64,000 nt of DNA, taken from positions 1,364,001-1,428,000 of the forward strand of contig NZ_CP025795.1 of NCBI RefSeq assembly GCF_002906655.1, written 5' to 3'. This DNA is from Vibrio hyugaensis (GTDB taxonomy: Bacteria > Pseudomonadota > Gammaproteobacteria > Enterobacterales > Vibrionaceae). How positions within the stretch are numbered: position 1 is the first letter of the stretch; each line of letters begins with the position of its first letter. The position numbers and the translations under genes were made by a program. Positions 25,921-34,949 of the stretch are shown here, in pieces. The notes under the pieces are model-generated. The model worked only from the letters and a program-made list of their open reading frames with translations. It did not search any database and was not told the DNA's origin.

Positions 25921-27438
25921 ATGAAGAGGATATTGAGGAAGTTTCTCGTATTGATGAGCGCGGTCGCGCCTGTCAGTCTGTTGGCAGCAGATAAACCCAA
26001 CATTTTAGTATTTTGGGGCGACGATGTTGGTGTTTACAACATTAGCGCTTATCACAATGGCATGATGGGAGGTAGTACACCAAACATCGACACCATTGCC
26101 AAGGAAGGTGCCATTTTTACGGATGCTTACGCGCAACAAAGTTGTACTGCGGGTCGCGCATCGTTCATTCTCGGTCAGCACCCATTCCGTACAGGCTTAC
26201 TTACCATTGGTATGCCTGGAGCAAAAGAAGGGATTCAAGCAAAAGATCCAACCATTGCTGAACTACTGAAAAACCACGGCTACGTTGCGGGTCAGTTTGG
26301 TAAGAACCACCTAGGAGACCAAGACGAGCACTTACCTACTAACCACGGTTTTGATGAATTCTTCGGTAACCTCTACCACTTAAATGCTGAAGAAGAACCA
26401 GAATCAGAGTTCTACCCTAAAGATCCTGAGTTCCGTAAAAAATTCGGCCCTCGTGGTGTTCTTAAATCCACCGCTGACGGAAAAATTGAAGACACAGGCC
26501 CACTCACCCGTAAGCGTATGGAAAACGTTGACCAAGAGTTTATGGAAGCCAGCCTTGCCTTCATGGAAAAGGCCGTGAAAGACGACAAACCTTTCTTCAT
26601 TTGGCACAACTCGACGCGAATGCACGTTTGGACACACCTAAGTGAAGAATACAAAGGGAAGTCTGGTTATGGCCTTTATGCCGACGGCATGATGGATCTG
26701 GACGATCAAGTTGGAGTGATGCTTAAGAAGCTTGATGAACTGGGCGTAGCCGACAATACCATCGTAATTTTCAGTACCGATAACGGTGCAGAGAAATTCA
26801 CATGGCCAGATGGTGGTACAACACCATTTAAAGGTGAGAAAGGTACAACTTGGGAAGGTGGCTTCCGCGTACCTATGATGGTTCGCTGGCCGGGTCAAAT
26901 CAAACCGGGTACGGTCATCAACGACATTTTCTCTCAAGAAGACTGGATGCCAACACTATTGGCCGCCGTCGGTGAGCCAGACGTAAAAGAGAAGCTACTT
27001 AAAGGTCATGAAGCCAATAACAAAACCTTTAAGGCGCACCTCGATGGCTACAACCAGTTAGACCTACTTACCGGTAAAACAGATACAGGTGCTCGTAATG
27101 AAATCTTCTACTTTGATGCCGGCGGCCACTTAAACGCTCTGCGTTATAAAGATTGGAAGATTCACTTCACCATCATGGAGGGGGCCATCAACGAGGCTTA
27201 TCGTAAAACGCCAAGCTGGCCGTTGATCGTTAACCTACGTATGGACCCGTTTGAAGTAGGACCAGACTCTGCACTTTATGTCCGACACTTCTACGCAGAC
27301 CAAATGTGGATGTTTGTCCCTGCGCAAGCTATTGTTCGAAAATTCCTAGAAACCTTTAAAGAGTTCCCAGCAACCAAAGGCAGCTCTTTGAGTATCGAGC
27401 AAGTCGTGGATGCCATGACGCAACCACAACGGAATTAA
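25921..27438 (+). CDS. Arylsulfatase (type I, formylglycine-dependent)
   Basis: 505-residue exported sulfatase with signal peptide MKRILRKFLVLMSAVAPVSLLAA. Cys75 in the motif CTAGR is the residue converted to formylglycine. FWGDDVGVYN supplies the calcium-binding Asp pair, GKNHLGD the Lys/His, and FSTDNGAEKF the C-terminal Asp-Asn of the active site. It hydrolyses sulfate esters in the periplasm. No maturation enzyme (FGE or anSME) is encoded nearby, so it must be elsewhere. AGGAGGA lies a few bases before the start; a terminator follows the stop. Confidence 0.92.
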   Translation: MKRILRKFLVLMSAVAPVSLLAADKPNILVFWGDDVGVYNISAYHNGMMGGSTPNIDTIAKEGAIFTDAYAQQSCTAGRASFILGQHPFRTGLLTIGMPGAKEGIQAKDPTIAELLKNHGYVAGQFGKNHLGDQDEHLPTNHGFDEFFGNLYHLNAEEEPESEFYPKDPEFRKKFGPRGVLKSTADGKIEDTGPLTRKRMENVDQEFMEASLAFMEKAVKDDKPFFIWHNSTRMHVWTHLSEEYKGKSGYGLYADGMMDLDDQVGVMLKKLDELGVADNTIVIFSTDNGAEKFTWPDGGTTPFKGEKGTTWEGGFRVPMMVRWPGQIKPGTVINDIFSQEDWMPTLLAAVGEPDVKEKLLKGHEANNKTFKAHLDGYNQLDLLTGKTDTGARNEIFYFDAGGHLNALRYKDWKIHFTIMEGAINEAYRKTPSWPLIVNLRMDPFEVGPDSALYVRHFYADQMWMFVPAQAIVRKFLETFKEFPATKGSSLSIEQVVDAMTQPQRN

Positions 27439-27471
27439 TACTTAACACTTAGTTTAAAAAAGTACTAAGCC

Positions 27472-27518
27472 TACGGAGTACGGATATTATCGCAGGTATC
27501 TGTACTCCGTATTTTTAT
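27472..27518 (+). terminator. Terminator after the sulfatase
   Basis: TACGGAGTACGGATA (27472-27486) and TATCTGTACTCCGTA (27497-27511) form a 15-bp stem with one mismatch, followed by TTTTTATG. Confidence 0.88.
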
Positions 27519-27760
27519 GTCTCAAGTCTTTATGACTCATCTCTGAAAATCACATAACCGACGTTCATCACCATTAGAAAACTTTAGATGAAAAAGCTAA
27601 TAGTTCCGGTAGTTTACCTACAGTTTTATTTTGAGAAATTGCGTAAACTACTGCAGATCTATTCATTGTTGCTCTATTCATTGTCGAGACCGCATTCACT
27701 AACGGCAAGGCAATTGAGCACCTAAAACTAAAAAGAAAATACTTCGAAAAGGATTCATAT
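27519..27760. promoter_or_regulatory. Leader of the LRR gene with GTAGTTTAC inverted repeat
   Basis: GTAGTTTAC at 27609-27617 and its exact complement GTAAACTAC at 27643-27651 are separated by 25 bases. This spacing fits two operator half-sites on the same helix face better than a hairpin. AAAAGGA precedes the start at 27761. The regulator is unknown. Confidence 0.4.
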
Positions 27761-29524
27761 ATGAAGGCGTCAGTGGTAAACCGAGTCTGGTTATCCGGTA
27801 AAATGGTGATGGTAACAAGTGGTTTGGCGTTATCCGGTTTTGCTTATTGTTCCACTCCAGAAACTATTGGAGACATTCAGTTCGTCGACCCAAACTTTGC
27901 TGATTGCTTTTCTGGCTATGAAGCGTCTTCACCAAATATTTTGACCGAACTCGACTGCTCCAACAATAACATTAGCTCTGTGGAAGAAATTAAATTTTTC
28001 CCTGCACTAGAAGACTTGATTCTCCTAAATAACAATATTAAAAGCGTCGATACTACAAATAATCCAAAGCTCAAACGCCTGATCTTGGCGAACAACCAAT
28101 TGACAGATATCGACCTCTCTCATAACCCAGAGCTTGAAACTCTGACTGTTTCAGAAAACAACCTGACACAGCTCAACATCAACAAGAACTCGAAGCTGAA
28201 AAGTCTCTACGCCTACAAAATGCCTATTGCAGAAATAGACGTTCGCCACCTATCACGGTTGCGTGACCTTGGATTCAGTGCCCATAAACTGACAGAGCTT
28301 GACGTTAGCCAAAACTCCGAACTCAAGACGCTCTTTCTTGGAAGTGGCAGCCTAACTACGATCGACTTAAGCCATAACCCAAAGCTTTCGCACGTATCTC
28401 TTCAATCAAACCAATTGCAAGAGATTGATTTGTTGAAAAACGCGAATCTTAAGCACCTTAACGTGCGCAATAATAAGCTCACCAGTTTGGACTTAAGCCA
28501 GCAGACACAGCTGCAAGAAGTTAAAGCAGACTATAACCAGTTAGCCGAATTCTTATTGGGTAAAAACCCAGACTTAACGTCACTAGAGCTAAACAATAAT
28601 AAATTGACCAAACTGGACCTGACTCAACAACTGGCCTTGAAGAAGTTCACAGCATTCAACAACCCGCTTTATGATATTACATTGCCTAGAGGTCATGAGT
28701 TTGATCTGTTTTCAGTCGAGGGTTCACCTTATGCGGCTGCTCTAACAACGACCTCTCAAGCAAGCGAAGAGAAAAACATCTCAAACCAACTATCTCCTCG
28801 TGTCAGCATTATTGAAGGTGGTGTAATAACGCAAGAGGGAAAAGAGTACACCGTGACTCCAACACAAATGGTGATGCCAAAACTCGGCCAGTACATTGGC
28901 TTTCGATACTCGGTTACGTTGCCCAAGAATGCACAGGGTGAAGTAGAACCTAGCCTTGCAAAAACCAACAAATTTCCAATTACCGTCCGGATGACACATC
29001 CAAAGATTGTCGATCCTAAAACGGGCAAAGGGTTCACCGAATCCACTTGGCCTGACACCATGTTTAAGCATGATCGTAACCTCGCAATGTGGTATTTCGG
29101 CGATAAAAGCGAGCTGGTGTCCGGCCGTTGGAAACTCGAGATACTTTACCGCGATAGCGTGGTAGCAAAAAAAACCTTCCAGCTAGTCAATATGGATGAT
29201 CCGAAAGAACTCACTTCAATCAAGGAAGCACTGGTCATGCAAAACTTGTTCGGCAAAGGTTCTAGTTATGTTTGTAAAGAAACCGCCTTTCAGCGCTGTT
29301 TTGGGTTCGATAGTACCAGTAAATGTGAACAAGCTCTTGAGCCTTATACCAAGAGCTGCCAGTCATTAATGGCACGAGAAATCAAAAAACAAAAGGGCAA
29401 GTTTGACAGTAAAGACGCTCTGAAAAATGCTTTTCTCTTTTATACAGGGTGTTTAATGGGGAGCTACGCAGAAGAAAATCATTTCGAGCGAACAGAAGTA
29501 CTTCAATGTATGAAAAGTAAATAA
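27761..29524 (+). CDS. Secreted leucine-rich-repeat protein with DUF3859-like domain
   Basis: 587-residue exported protein. After a signal segment (~1-30), residues ~60-320 hold about twelve LRR units of ~21 residues of the form LxxLxLxxNxLTxLDLSxNPxL. Residues ~355-475 have a beta-rich domain of DUF3859 type (GQYIGFRYSVTLP, WYFGDKSELVSGRWKLEILYRD). The C-terminal ~85 residues contain six cysteines (YVCKETAFQRCFGF, KCEQALEPYTKSC, TGCLMGSY, LQCMKSK) that could form disulfides. A role in binding or adhesion is likely from the repeats; no partner is known. Confidence 0.8.
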   Translation: MKASVVNRVWLSGKMVMVTSGLALSGFAYCSTPETIGDIQFVDPNFADCFSGYEASSPNILTELDCSNNNISSVEEIKFFPALEDLILLNNNIKSVDTTNNPKLKRLILANNQLTDIDLSHNPELETLTVSENNLTQLNINKNSKLKSLYAYKMPIAEIDVRHLSRLRDLGFSAHKLTELDVSQNSELKTLFLGSGSLTTIDLSHNPKLSHVSLQSNQLQEIDLLKNANLKHLNVRNNKLTSLDLSQQTQLQEVKADYNQLAEFLLGKNPDLTSLELNNNKLTKLDLTQQLALKKFTAFNNPLYDITLPRGHEFDLFSVEGSPYAAALTTTSQASEEKNISNQLSPRVSIIEGGVITQEGKEYTVTPTQMVMPKLGQYIGFRYSVTLPKNAQGEVEPSLAKTNKFPITVRMTHPKIVDPKTGKGFTESTWPDTMFKHDRNLAMWYFGDKSELVSGRWKLEILYRDSVVAKKTFQLVNMDDPKELTSIKEALVMQNLFGKGSSYVCKETAFQRCFGFDSTSKCEQALEPYTKSCQSLMAREIKKQKGKFDSKDALKNAFLFYTGCLMGSYAEENHFERTEVLQCMKSK

Positions 29525-29537
29525 GGTATTTTTGAAT

Positions 29538-29562
29538 AGAGCCTCCAATCAAGTGAGGCTCT
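29538..29562. terminator. Hairpin between convergent LRR and GST genes
   Basis: AGAGCCTC (29538-29545) pairs with GAGGCTCT (29555-29562). There is no clear T run on either side, so termination may be weak. Confidence 0.45.
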
Positions 29563-29569
29563 AGTACCG

Positions 29570-30217
29570 TTAAACTTCTACCCCTGCTTCATCTTCTTCG
29601 ACGATATCCGTTTCTTGGCTCGCCTCTTCCAACCATTGCTTTAGAGATTCACTTGCTAGCACCTTCTGTTGGTAAGCTTTGGCACCTTCCGATAACTCGA
29701 TACTGTAAGTTTGGAAACGCAATGCCACAGGTGCATACATAGCATCAGCTATCGACCATTCTCCAAATAACCAGCCGTTCGGATACAGCTTAGCTTGCTC
29801 TGCCCAAATAGCGTCAATGCGTGCAATATCCTTACGCGCACCATCCGTTAGATCGACTTTTCTGCGTGCGCGGATATTCATTGGGAGTTCATTTCTTAAA
29901 TCAAAGAAACCCGAGTGCATTTCTGAGGCAATGGCGCGTGCTTTAGCTCGTTCTAGGGAGTTGCTTGGCCATGCTTTGCCTTGTAAGTATTGCTCGTTAA
30001 CGTATTCCAAAATCGCTAATGAATCCCACACGGTTGCGCCACCATCCACCAAGGTAGGTACTTTCGCGGTTGGTGTAATACCTTCCAAGGTTTTGTAAAA
30101 ATCTTCCGTGAATAACTTGAGCTTGGTGACTTCCACATCCAATTTGAATTGAGAAAAGATCAGCCATGCGCGCAGTGACCAGCTTGAGTAGTTTTGGTTA
30201 GCAATAAACAGTTTCAT
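29570..30217 (-). CDS. Glutathione S-transferase family protein
   Basis: 215 residues from the ATG at 30217. GGAGG sits four bases upstream, and the frame beyond it to 30256 is not family-like. The thioredoxin-fold N-terminal domain begins MKLFIANQNYSSWSLRAW, where NYSSWS holds the likely glutathione-activating Ser. The cis-Pro region is TAKVPTLVDG and the substrate-binding ES pair is replaced by WDSLAI. The C-terminal helical domain follows. It likely conjugates or reduces electrophiles. It is divergent from a LysR gene that may control it. Confidence 0.88.
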   Translation of the reverse strand: MKLFIANQNYSSWSLRAWLIFSQFKLDVEVTKLKLFTEDFYKTLEGITPTAKVPTLVDGGATVWDSLAILEYVNEQYLQGKAWPSNSLERAKARAIASEMHSGFFDLRNELPMNIRARRKVDLTDGARKDIARIDAIWAEQAKLYPNGWLFGEWSIADAMYAPVALRFQTYSIELSEGAKAYQQKVLASESLKQWLEEASQETDIVEEDEAGVEV

Positions 30218-30254
30218 GACGCCTCCATGCGGTTCGTGTTTTGAGTACCCATTC

Positions 30255-30269
30255 ACAATATCTGATTGT
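30255..30269. promoter_or_regulatory. Possible LysR-type operator
   Basis: ACAAT-N5-ATTGT in the 118-base gap between the GST gene and the divergent LysR gene. The form fits a LysR-type regulator half-site pair, but the call depends on position only. Confidence 0.3.
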
Positions 30270-30335
30270 ATTTAAGGGGACTAACGGATAGTTTTGATGG
30301 AACACTTCAACAAAAACGATGGATGAGTTTTAGAT

Positions 30336-31166
30336 ATGGATATCGATGCGTTACGCAGCTTTCTGGCTTTTGTCGAAACGGGCAGTTTCACTCGTGCAGC
30401 CAAGCAGATCAATCGCACCCAATCAGCGTTCAGTGCACAAATGCGTAAGCTGGAAGACGAACTCAGCGTCAGTTTGTTTGAAAAAGAAGGTCGCAACCTA
30501 GTATTGAGTGAAGCAGGATTAGCACTACGCTCTCACGCCGAGCAATTGGTCAGCTTGCACAATCAAGCACTGAAACAAGTGAAACGTTATGAAAACAAGC
30601 GCCCTCTTCGCTTAGGTTGCCCCGAGGATTACAATGACAATATCCTACCTAAAGTCATCCGCGTATTACAACAATCTGAGCCCACATGTTCGATTCAAGT
30701 CTTCAGTGAGCCAAGCATCTCCTTGAGAGAAAAACTCGATGAAGGAAAGCTCGACGCCGCTATTGTGACTAGAGCACCGGACAGTGAAGAAGGATACTGG
30801 CTAGCAAGCGACAAAGGCGTGTGGATTGCTCACTCTGACTTTGACATCGCGCACGCTCAACCTCTCCCTCTCGCCCTATTCCAAACCGACTGTAAATACC
30901 ATGCGGCAGCAGTAGACGGATTAACCAAACGTGGTATTCCTTATCAACTACTGGCGTGTTGCAATACGGCCTCTGCACAACGAGCAATTGTACGTTCAGG
31001 CATGGCTATCGGTGCGATGGGCAGTATTAGCGTTAGCGAGGATCTTAAGATCTTAGACGATATGCCATCACTGCCTTCCGTGGATATCGTTTTGGTCACA
31101 GGTGTCGAGCCTCATCCAATACTGGATAAAGAATGCTTAACGCAATTGGTTGAGTTAATGGCTTAA
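30336..31166 (+). CDS. LysR-family transcriptional regulator
   Basis: 276 residues. The N-terminal winged helix-turn-helix (LRSFLAFVETGSFTRAAKQINRTQSAFSAQMRKLE pattern, key residues TRAAKQ and QSAFSAQ) binds DNA. The remainder is the periplasmic-binding-like effector domain (PLRLGCPEDYNDNILPKV, GMAIGAMGSISV). It diverges from the GST gene and probably regulates it and itself. The C-terminus is slightly shorter than the usual ~300. A repeat element begins six bases after the stop. Confidence 0.9.
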   Translation: MDIDALRSFLAFVETGSFTRAAKQINRTQSAFSAQMRKLEDELSVSLFEKEGRNLVLSEAGLALRSHAEQLVSLHNQALKQVKRYENKRPLRLGCPEDYNDNILPKVIRVLQQSEPTCSIQVFSEPSISLREKLDEGKLDAAIVTRAPDSEEGYWLASDKGVWIAHSDFDIAHAQPLPLALFQTDCKYHAAAVDGLTKRGIPYQLLACCNTASAQRAIVRSGMAIGAMGSISVSEDLKILDDMPSLPSVDIVLVTGVEPHPILDKECLTQLVELMA

Positions 31167-31171
31167 GCTTT

Positions 31172-31438
31172 TATACCCAAGTAACCTCGAGATGCTTGGT
31201 TCAGCGAGAATGACTTGGCTGGCAGACGCGGCAACGATTTGAAGATCTAGTCGCTCTAAATTAAAAATCGTTAACAAAGTATGCAAGCCAAGACAACTCG
31301 CCCTTTGGGAGCATGTCACTGAGCCGACTTCATCGTCAAACAACTTGGAAAGAGCCTGCTATTACACTGCATTGTTTTCCTTGAACTCGAACCAGTGACA
31401 ACACTCTGAATCCTGCATCTTGAAGTCACTTGGGTATA
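31172..31438 (-). repeat. Terminal-inverted-repeat element, copy 1 (~267 bp)
   Basis: Begins TATACCCAAGTAACCTCGAG and ends in the near-complement CTTGAAGTCACTTGGGTATA, giving ~24-bp imperfect terminal inverted repeats. The internal sequence is non-coding. Reverse-complemented, it matches copy 2 (53101-53366) along its whole length with scattered substitutions. This is the form of a MITE-like non-autonomous element or a structured intergenic repeat. It sits just downstream of the LysR stop. I do not know an accepted name for it. Confidence 0.85.
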
Positions 31439-31449
31439 ATACTACACAA

Positions 31450-31490
31450 ATAAAAAATGCCCCTGCTTGAGAGTCAGTAAGCAGAGGCAT
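31450..31490 (-). terminator. Terminator of the art operon
   Basis: ATGCCCCTGCTT (31457-31468) pairs with AAGCAGAGGCAT (31479-31490), 11 of 12 positions. The minus strand then reads a TTTTTT run. Confidence 0.85.
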
Positions 31491-31516
31491 CGTGAAATTG
31501 AATGTGACGTTAGGAA

Positions 31517-32185
31517 TTACGAAGCTTCGAACGCCAATGCTTTCTTCTCTACCTGACGGAAAATGAGAGTTAGCACACCATTTACAGTTAAATAAAATGC
31601 ACCAGCAATACCAAATACCGTCAACGTATCGTAAGTTTGTGCGTTAATGCGCTGCGCATAACCCATCAGATCCATAATCGTAATCGTGCTTGCTAGTGAC
31701 GTGCCTTTGAAGACCAAAATCACTTCGTTCGAGTAAGCCGGTACAGCGCGACGAATTGCGTATGGCAGCAGCACTTTTAGCGTTGCCGTTTTGTTCATAC
31801 CCAGAGCACGACACGCTTGCCATTGGCCGGAAGGAATCGCGTTAAACGCTCCTTTGAACAGCTGAGTACTGTACGCCGCGGTATTGAGCGCTAACGCCAA
31901 CATCGCACAGAACCAAGGTTGGCTTAGCCATGTCCAGAATACGCTTTCTCTTACTGCATCAAACTGACCCGGACCGTAGTACACCAAGAAGATCTGTACC
32001 AATAAAGGCGTACCTGTGAACAAGGTGATGATGCCACGGCTTACCCAATGCAAACCCGGAGTACGTAGGATCAGAGTCAGCGTCATCATCAAAGCTAAGA
32101 AACAGCCCACCACCAAAGAAGCGGCGGTCAATTGAAGGCTAGTGCCTAAGCCATCCAGCATTTGCCAAACGTGTTGTTCGTTCAT
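31517..32185 (-). CDS. artM: Arginine ABC transporter permease ArtM-type
   Basis: 222-residue inner-membrane permease, the same length as E. coli ArtM. It has about five transmembrane helices. The EAA loop, which docks the ATPase, reads [29 protein letters not shown]. It is the last gene of artPJQM, overlapping artQ by four bases, and with ArtQ forms the channel. Confidence 0.9.
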   Translation of the reverse strand: MNEQHVWQMLDGLGTSLQLTAASLVVGCFLALMMTLTLILRTPGLHWVSRGIITLFTGTPLLVQIFLVYYGPGQFDAVRESVFWTWLSQPWFCAMLALALNTAAYSTQLFKGAFNAIPSGQWQACRALGMNKTATLKVLLPYAIRRAVPAYSNEVILVFKGTSLASTITIMDLMGYAQRINAQTYDTLTVFGIAGAFYLTVNGVLTLIFRQVEKKALAFEAS

Positions 32186-32871
32186 GCGGTCGCCTCCTGT
32201 CCCATGCTCATGCCTTGAATTGAGAACTTCTTATCAATCACTTTCACTGCACGTTGCGTAACAAGCGTAATCACTAAGTAAATTGCAGCGGCCGTTGCAT
32301 ACCATGTAAAGGCTTCGTGCGTGGCGGCTGATGTTAACTGCGCTTGCTTCAACAAGTCCGTTACACCAATCAGTGATACAAGTGCGGTGTCTTTCAGCAA
32401 AACCAACCATTGGTTAGTTAAACCTGGTAGCGCGTGCCTTACTGCTTGTGGCAAAACAATGCGAACAAAAGCATGTGCTTGACTGATGCCGAGCGCACTT
32501 GCTGCTTCTCTCTGCCCTCTTCCAACCGCTTTCAATGCGCCACGTAGAGTTTGAGAAGCATAAGAAGCGAAGATCAATGACAACGCCACCACACCAGACA
32601 AGAACGGGCTAACTTCAATAAAGTCGCCGGTGATTAAAAACAGAACCTGCGTCGAACCAAAATAGATAAACAACACGACAAGGATTTCTGGCAAGCCACG
32701 TACAATCGTCACAAACGCCGTCATTGGCCATTTAACGAAAACGCGGCGAGACATTTCACCACTGGCGAATACCACTGCCAGAATCAAACCGACTAAAAGG
32801 CTTGTGAAGGCTAGCTGGACAGTCATCCAACTAGCTTGAACAAGCGATAAAGAGTAACCCGTTAGTGCCAT
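32182..32871 (-). CDS. artQ: Arginine ABC transporter permease ArtQ-type
   Basis: 229-residue permease with about five transmembrane segments and the EAA loop [30 protein letters not shown]. Its start lies one base after the binding-protein stop and its end overlaps artM by four bases. Together with ArtM, ArtJ and ArtP it makes a polar amino-acid importer, arginine being the best supported substrate from gene order and sizes. Confidence 0.9.
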   Translation of the reverse strand: MALTGYSLSLVQASWMTVQLAFTSLLVGLILAVVFASGEMSRRVFVKWPMTAFVTIVRGLPEILVVLFIYFGSTQVLFLITGDFIEVSPFLSGVVALSLIFASYASQTLRGALKAVGRGQREAASALGISQAHAFVRIVLPQAVRHALPGLTNQWLVLLKDTALVSLIGVTDLLKQAQLTSAATHEAFTWYATAAAIYLVITLVTQRAVKVIDKKFSIQGMSMGQEATA

Positions 32872-32872
32872 A

Positions 32873-33604
32873 TTACTTACCGAAGTACTTGTTGTAGATT
32901 ACGTCGTATTCGCCGTTCGCTTTCACTGTTTTCAGTGCCGTATTCAGCTTGTTCACTAGCTCGTCGTTACCTTTGTTTACTGCGATACCGAAACCGTTAC
33001 CGAAGTATTTAGGGTTAGTGACGTGCTCGCCCACGTACGCTAGGTTGTCTTCTTTCTTAAACCATTCTGCTACGACTGCTGTGTCACCGAATACAGAATC
33101 AATACGGCCATTCTTCATATCGATGAATGCGTCTTGGTAGCTTGAGTAAGGAACCGCTGTTACACCCGGCATTTGCTCAATCAAGTAGCTTTGGTGCGTC
33201 GAACCGTTTTGTACACCAACACGCTTACTTTCTAGTGCTTTTTGATCAGCCACTTTTTCTTTGATAGAAACAAACGCGGCTGAATTGTCGTAGTAAGGGT
33301 CAGAAAAGTTCACTTGCTCCAAACGCGCGTCAGTAATGTCCATTGCAGAGATAGCCGCATCGTAACGCTTGAATTTTAATGCAGGGATCAGGCTGTCAAA
33401 AGATTGGTTGTGGAAGGTACATTTTGCTTCCATTTCTTTACATAGTGCGTTCGCCAGATCCACATCGAAACCTTGGATTTGGTTGTTTTCATCCATGTAT
33501 TCGAACGGTGCGTAAGTCGCTTCCATCGCGAATTTGATCTCTTCTTGTGCTGCTGCGTTCGCTGAGACGAGGCCGATTAGTGAAGCTAGTAGAATCTTTT
33601 TCAT
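32873..33604 (-). CDS. artJ: Periplasmic arginine-binding protein
   Basis: 243 residues, matching E. coli ArtI/ArtJ length. The signal peptide is [19 protein letters not shown]. The mature part has the SBP family-3 signature ([17 protein letters not shown]) and ligand-binding residues typical of basic amino-acid binders ([24 protein letters not shown]). It captures the amino acid in the periplasm for ArtQM. There are 89 bases between it and artP; artQ starts directly after it. Confidence 0.92.
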   Translation of the reverse strand: MKKILLASLIGLVSANAAAQEEIKFAMEATYAPFEYMDENNQIQGFDVDLANALCKEMEAKCTFHNQSFDSLIPALKFKRYDAAISAMDITDARLEQVNFSDPYYDNSAAFVSIKEKVADQKALESKRVGVQNGSTHQSYLIEQMPGVTAVPYSSYQDAFIDMKNGRIDSVFGDTAVVAEWFKKEDNLAYVGEHVTNPKYFGNGFGIAVNKGNDELVNKLNTALKTVKANGEYDVIYNKYFGK

Positions 33605-33693
33605 TGCAATACTCCGTGTGTACTTAGTGGGCTGACACTCGCAATGACAGCCGAGCTTATCTGTTAAATAGACTGAACTTTAAAAAACGTAAT

Positions 33694-34422
33694 TTAGTGA
33701 TTTAGATAATCGGCAAACTGAGTGGTTTGCGGATTAACAAATGCGTCGTGCGTGCCGTGTTCTACGATGTGTCCTTGTTCTAGGTATAGGACATGGCTAG
33801 CGATTTTCTTGGCGAAATCCACCTCGTGCGTCACAACTACTTGTGTAATTCCGGTTTCGCTTAAATCATTAATAATTTTGACCACTTGATTCGTGATTTC
33901 TGGGTCAAGTGCTGCGGTAGGCTCATCAAAGAGCAACACGTCTGGTTTCATCATCAGTGCGCGAGCAATCGCCACACGTTGCTGTTGACCACCAGAAAGC
34001 TGCATCGGCCATGCATCCGCTTTGTCTGCCAAATGCAGCGTCGCCAGAATTTGCATTGCCTGCTTCTTCGCTTCTTCTTTGTTCATGCCAGAGACTTTTA
34101 CCGGAGCCTCAATTAGATTCTCCATCACTGTCATGTGTGGCCATAGGTTGTACTGTTGGAACACCATGCCCACTTTACGACGAAGCGCTAAACCTTGTTT
34201 CTCTTTGATTTCAGTTGAAAAGTCGAATGTGTCATCGGCGATGTTTAATTGGCCGTTATCCGCCCCTTCAAGAAGGTTAAGAACACGTAGTAGAGAGCTC
34301 TTCCCTGCACCACTTGGACCAAGTAACACCAACGTTTCTCCGCTTTCACAATTAAAACTGACATCGTGTAGAACTTGGGTATCGCCGTAAGACTTATTGA
34401 TACTTTTAACTTGAATACTCAT
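33694..34422 (-). CDS. artP: Arginine ABC transporter ATPase
   Basis: 242 residues from the ATG at 34422 ([13 protein letters not shown]), the length of E. coli ArtP. A frame from 34437 adds five residues without homology. It has Walker [11 protein letters not shown]-loop FQQYNLWPH, signature LSGGQQQR, Walker B VLLFDEP and switch His in VVTHEVD. It hydrolyses ATP to power uptake through ArtQM. It is the first gene of the operon, with a possible ArgR box ~70 bases upstream. Confidence 0.93.
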   Translation of the reverse strand: MSIQVKSINKSYGDTQVLHDVSFNCESGETLVLLGPSGAGKSSLLRVLNLLEGADNGQLNIADDTFDFSTEIKEKQGLALRRKVGMVFQQYNLWPHMTVMENLIEAPVKVSGMNKEEAKKQAMQILATLHLADKADAWPMQLSGGQQQRVAIARALMMKPDVLLFDEPTAALDPEITNQVVKIINDLSETGITQVVVTHEVDFAKKIASHVLYLEQGHIVEHGTHDAFVNPQTTQFADYLNH

Positions 34423-34488
34423 GCTGCCATACTGCATTAATTGTCATCTAGGAGTTATACTAGCAAGAAAGAGATTTTATGCAATAAA

Positions 34489-34506
34489 AATGTATAAAAA
34501 TTTAGA
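34489..34506. promoter_or_regulatory. Possible ArgR box
   Basis: The core TGTATAAAAATTTA (34491-34504) resembles the ARG-box consensus TGAATWWWWATTCA with two differences. It lies upstream of artP, where arginine repression would be expected. The usual second box three bases away is poor. Confidence 0.35.
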
Positions 34507-34949
34507 TTGTTAATTTTTTGTATAAGAAACAACCAACTCAGCAGAGTATATGACTGGTGCAATGAGTGGGGTTTTAACCGGATTTGTTGATCAAAAAAGC
34601 CCATAATTTCGATAGCTTAGAATTCCATTGGAGACTTAAACTGAAGCTCTGCAGCGCTATTGATTGAGAGCATCATTCCGAAAGAAAGTGACTGGTTGCA
34701 TAAGCACCTTTCCCTCTCATTCTGAGAAAGATCTCGCGTAGCAAATCCCCTATCCTTCAAGATTCAAAATTGAGAATGTCCATACTTACTTTAGAAGAAG
34801 CTGATCCACAAAGATTATTCGAACCATAAAGAATTTATAAAGCAGTTACATTCCGGCCATTTCTTGAATTGGTCATACCTATCGCTAATACTTTTCTCGT
34901 ATTTTGACTCGCAATTTGAGTTATCGACGTTTTTGATAGGGACAAGTCA
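34507..34949. other. Intergenic, no gene seen
   Basis: About 440 bases, A/T rich, between divergent artP and the large secreted-protein gene. It should contain the promoter of the latter. No operator, RNA or terminator was recognised. Confidence 0.4.
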
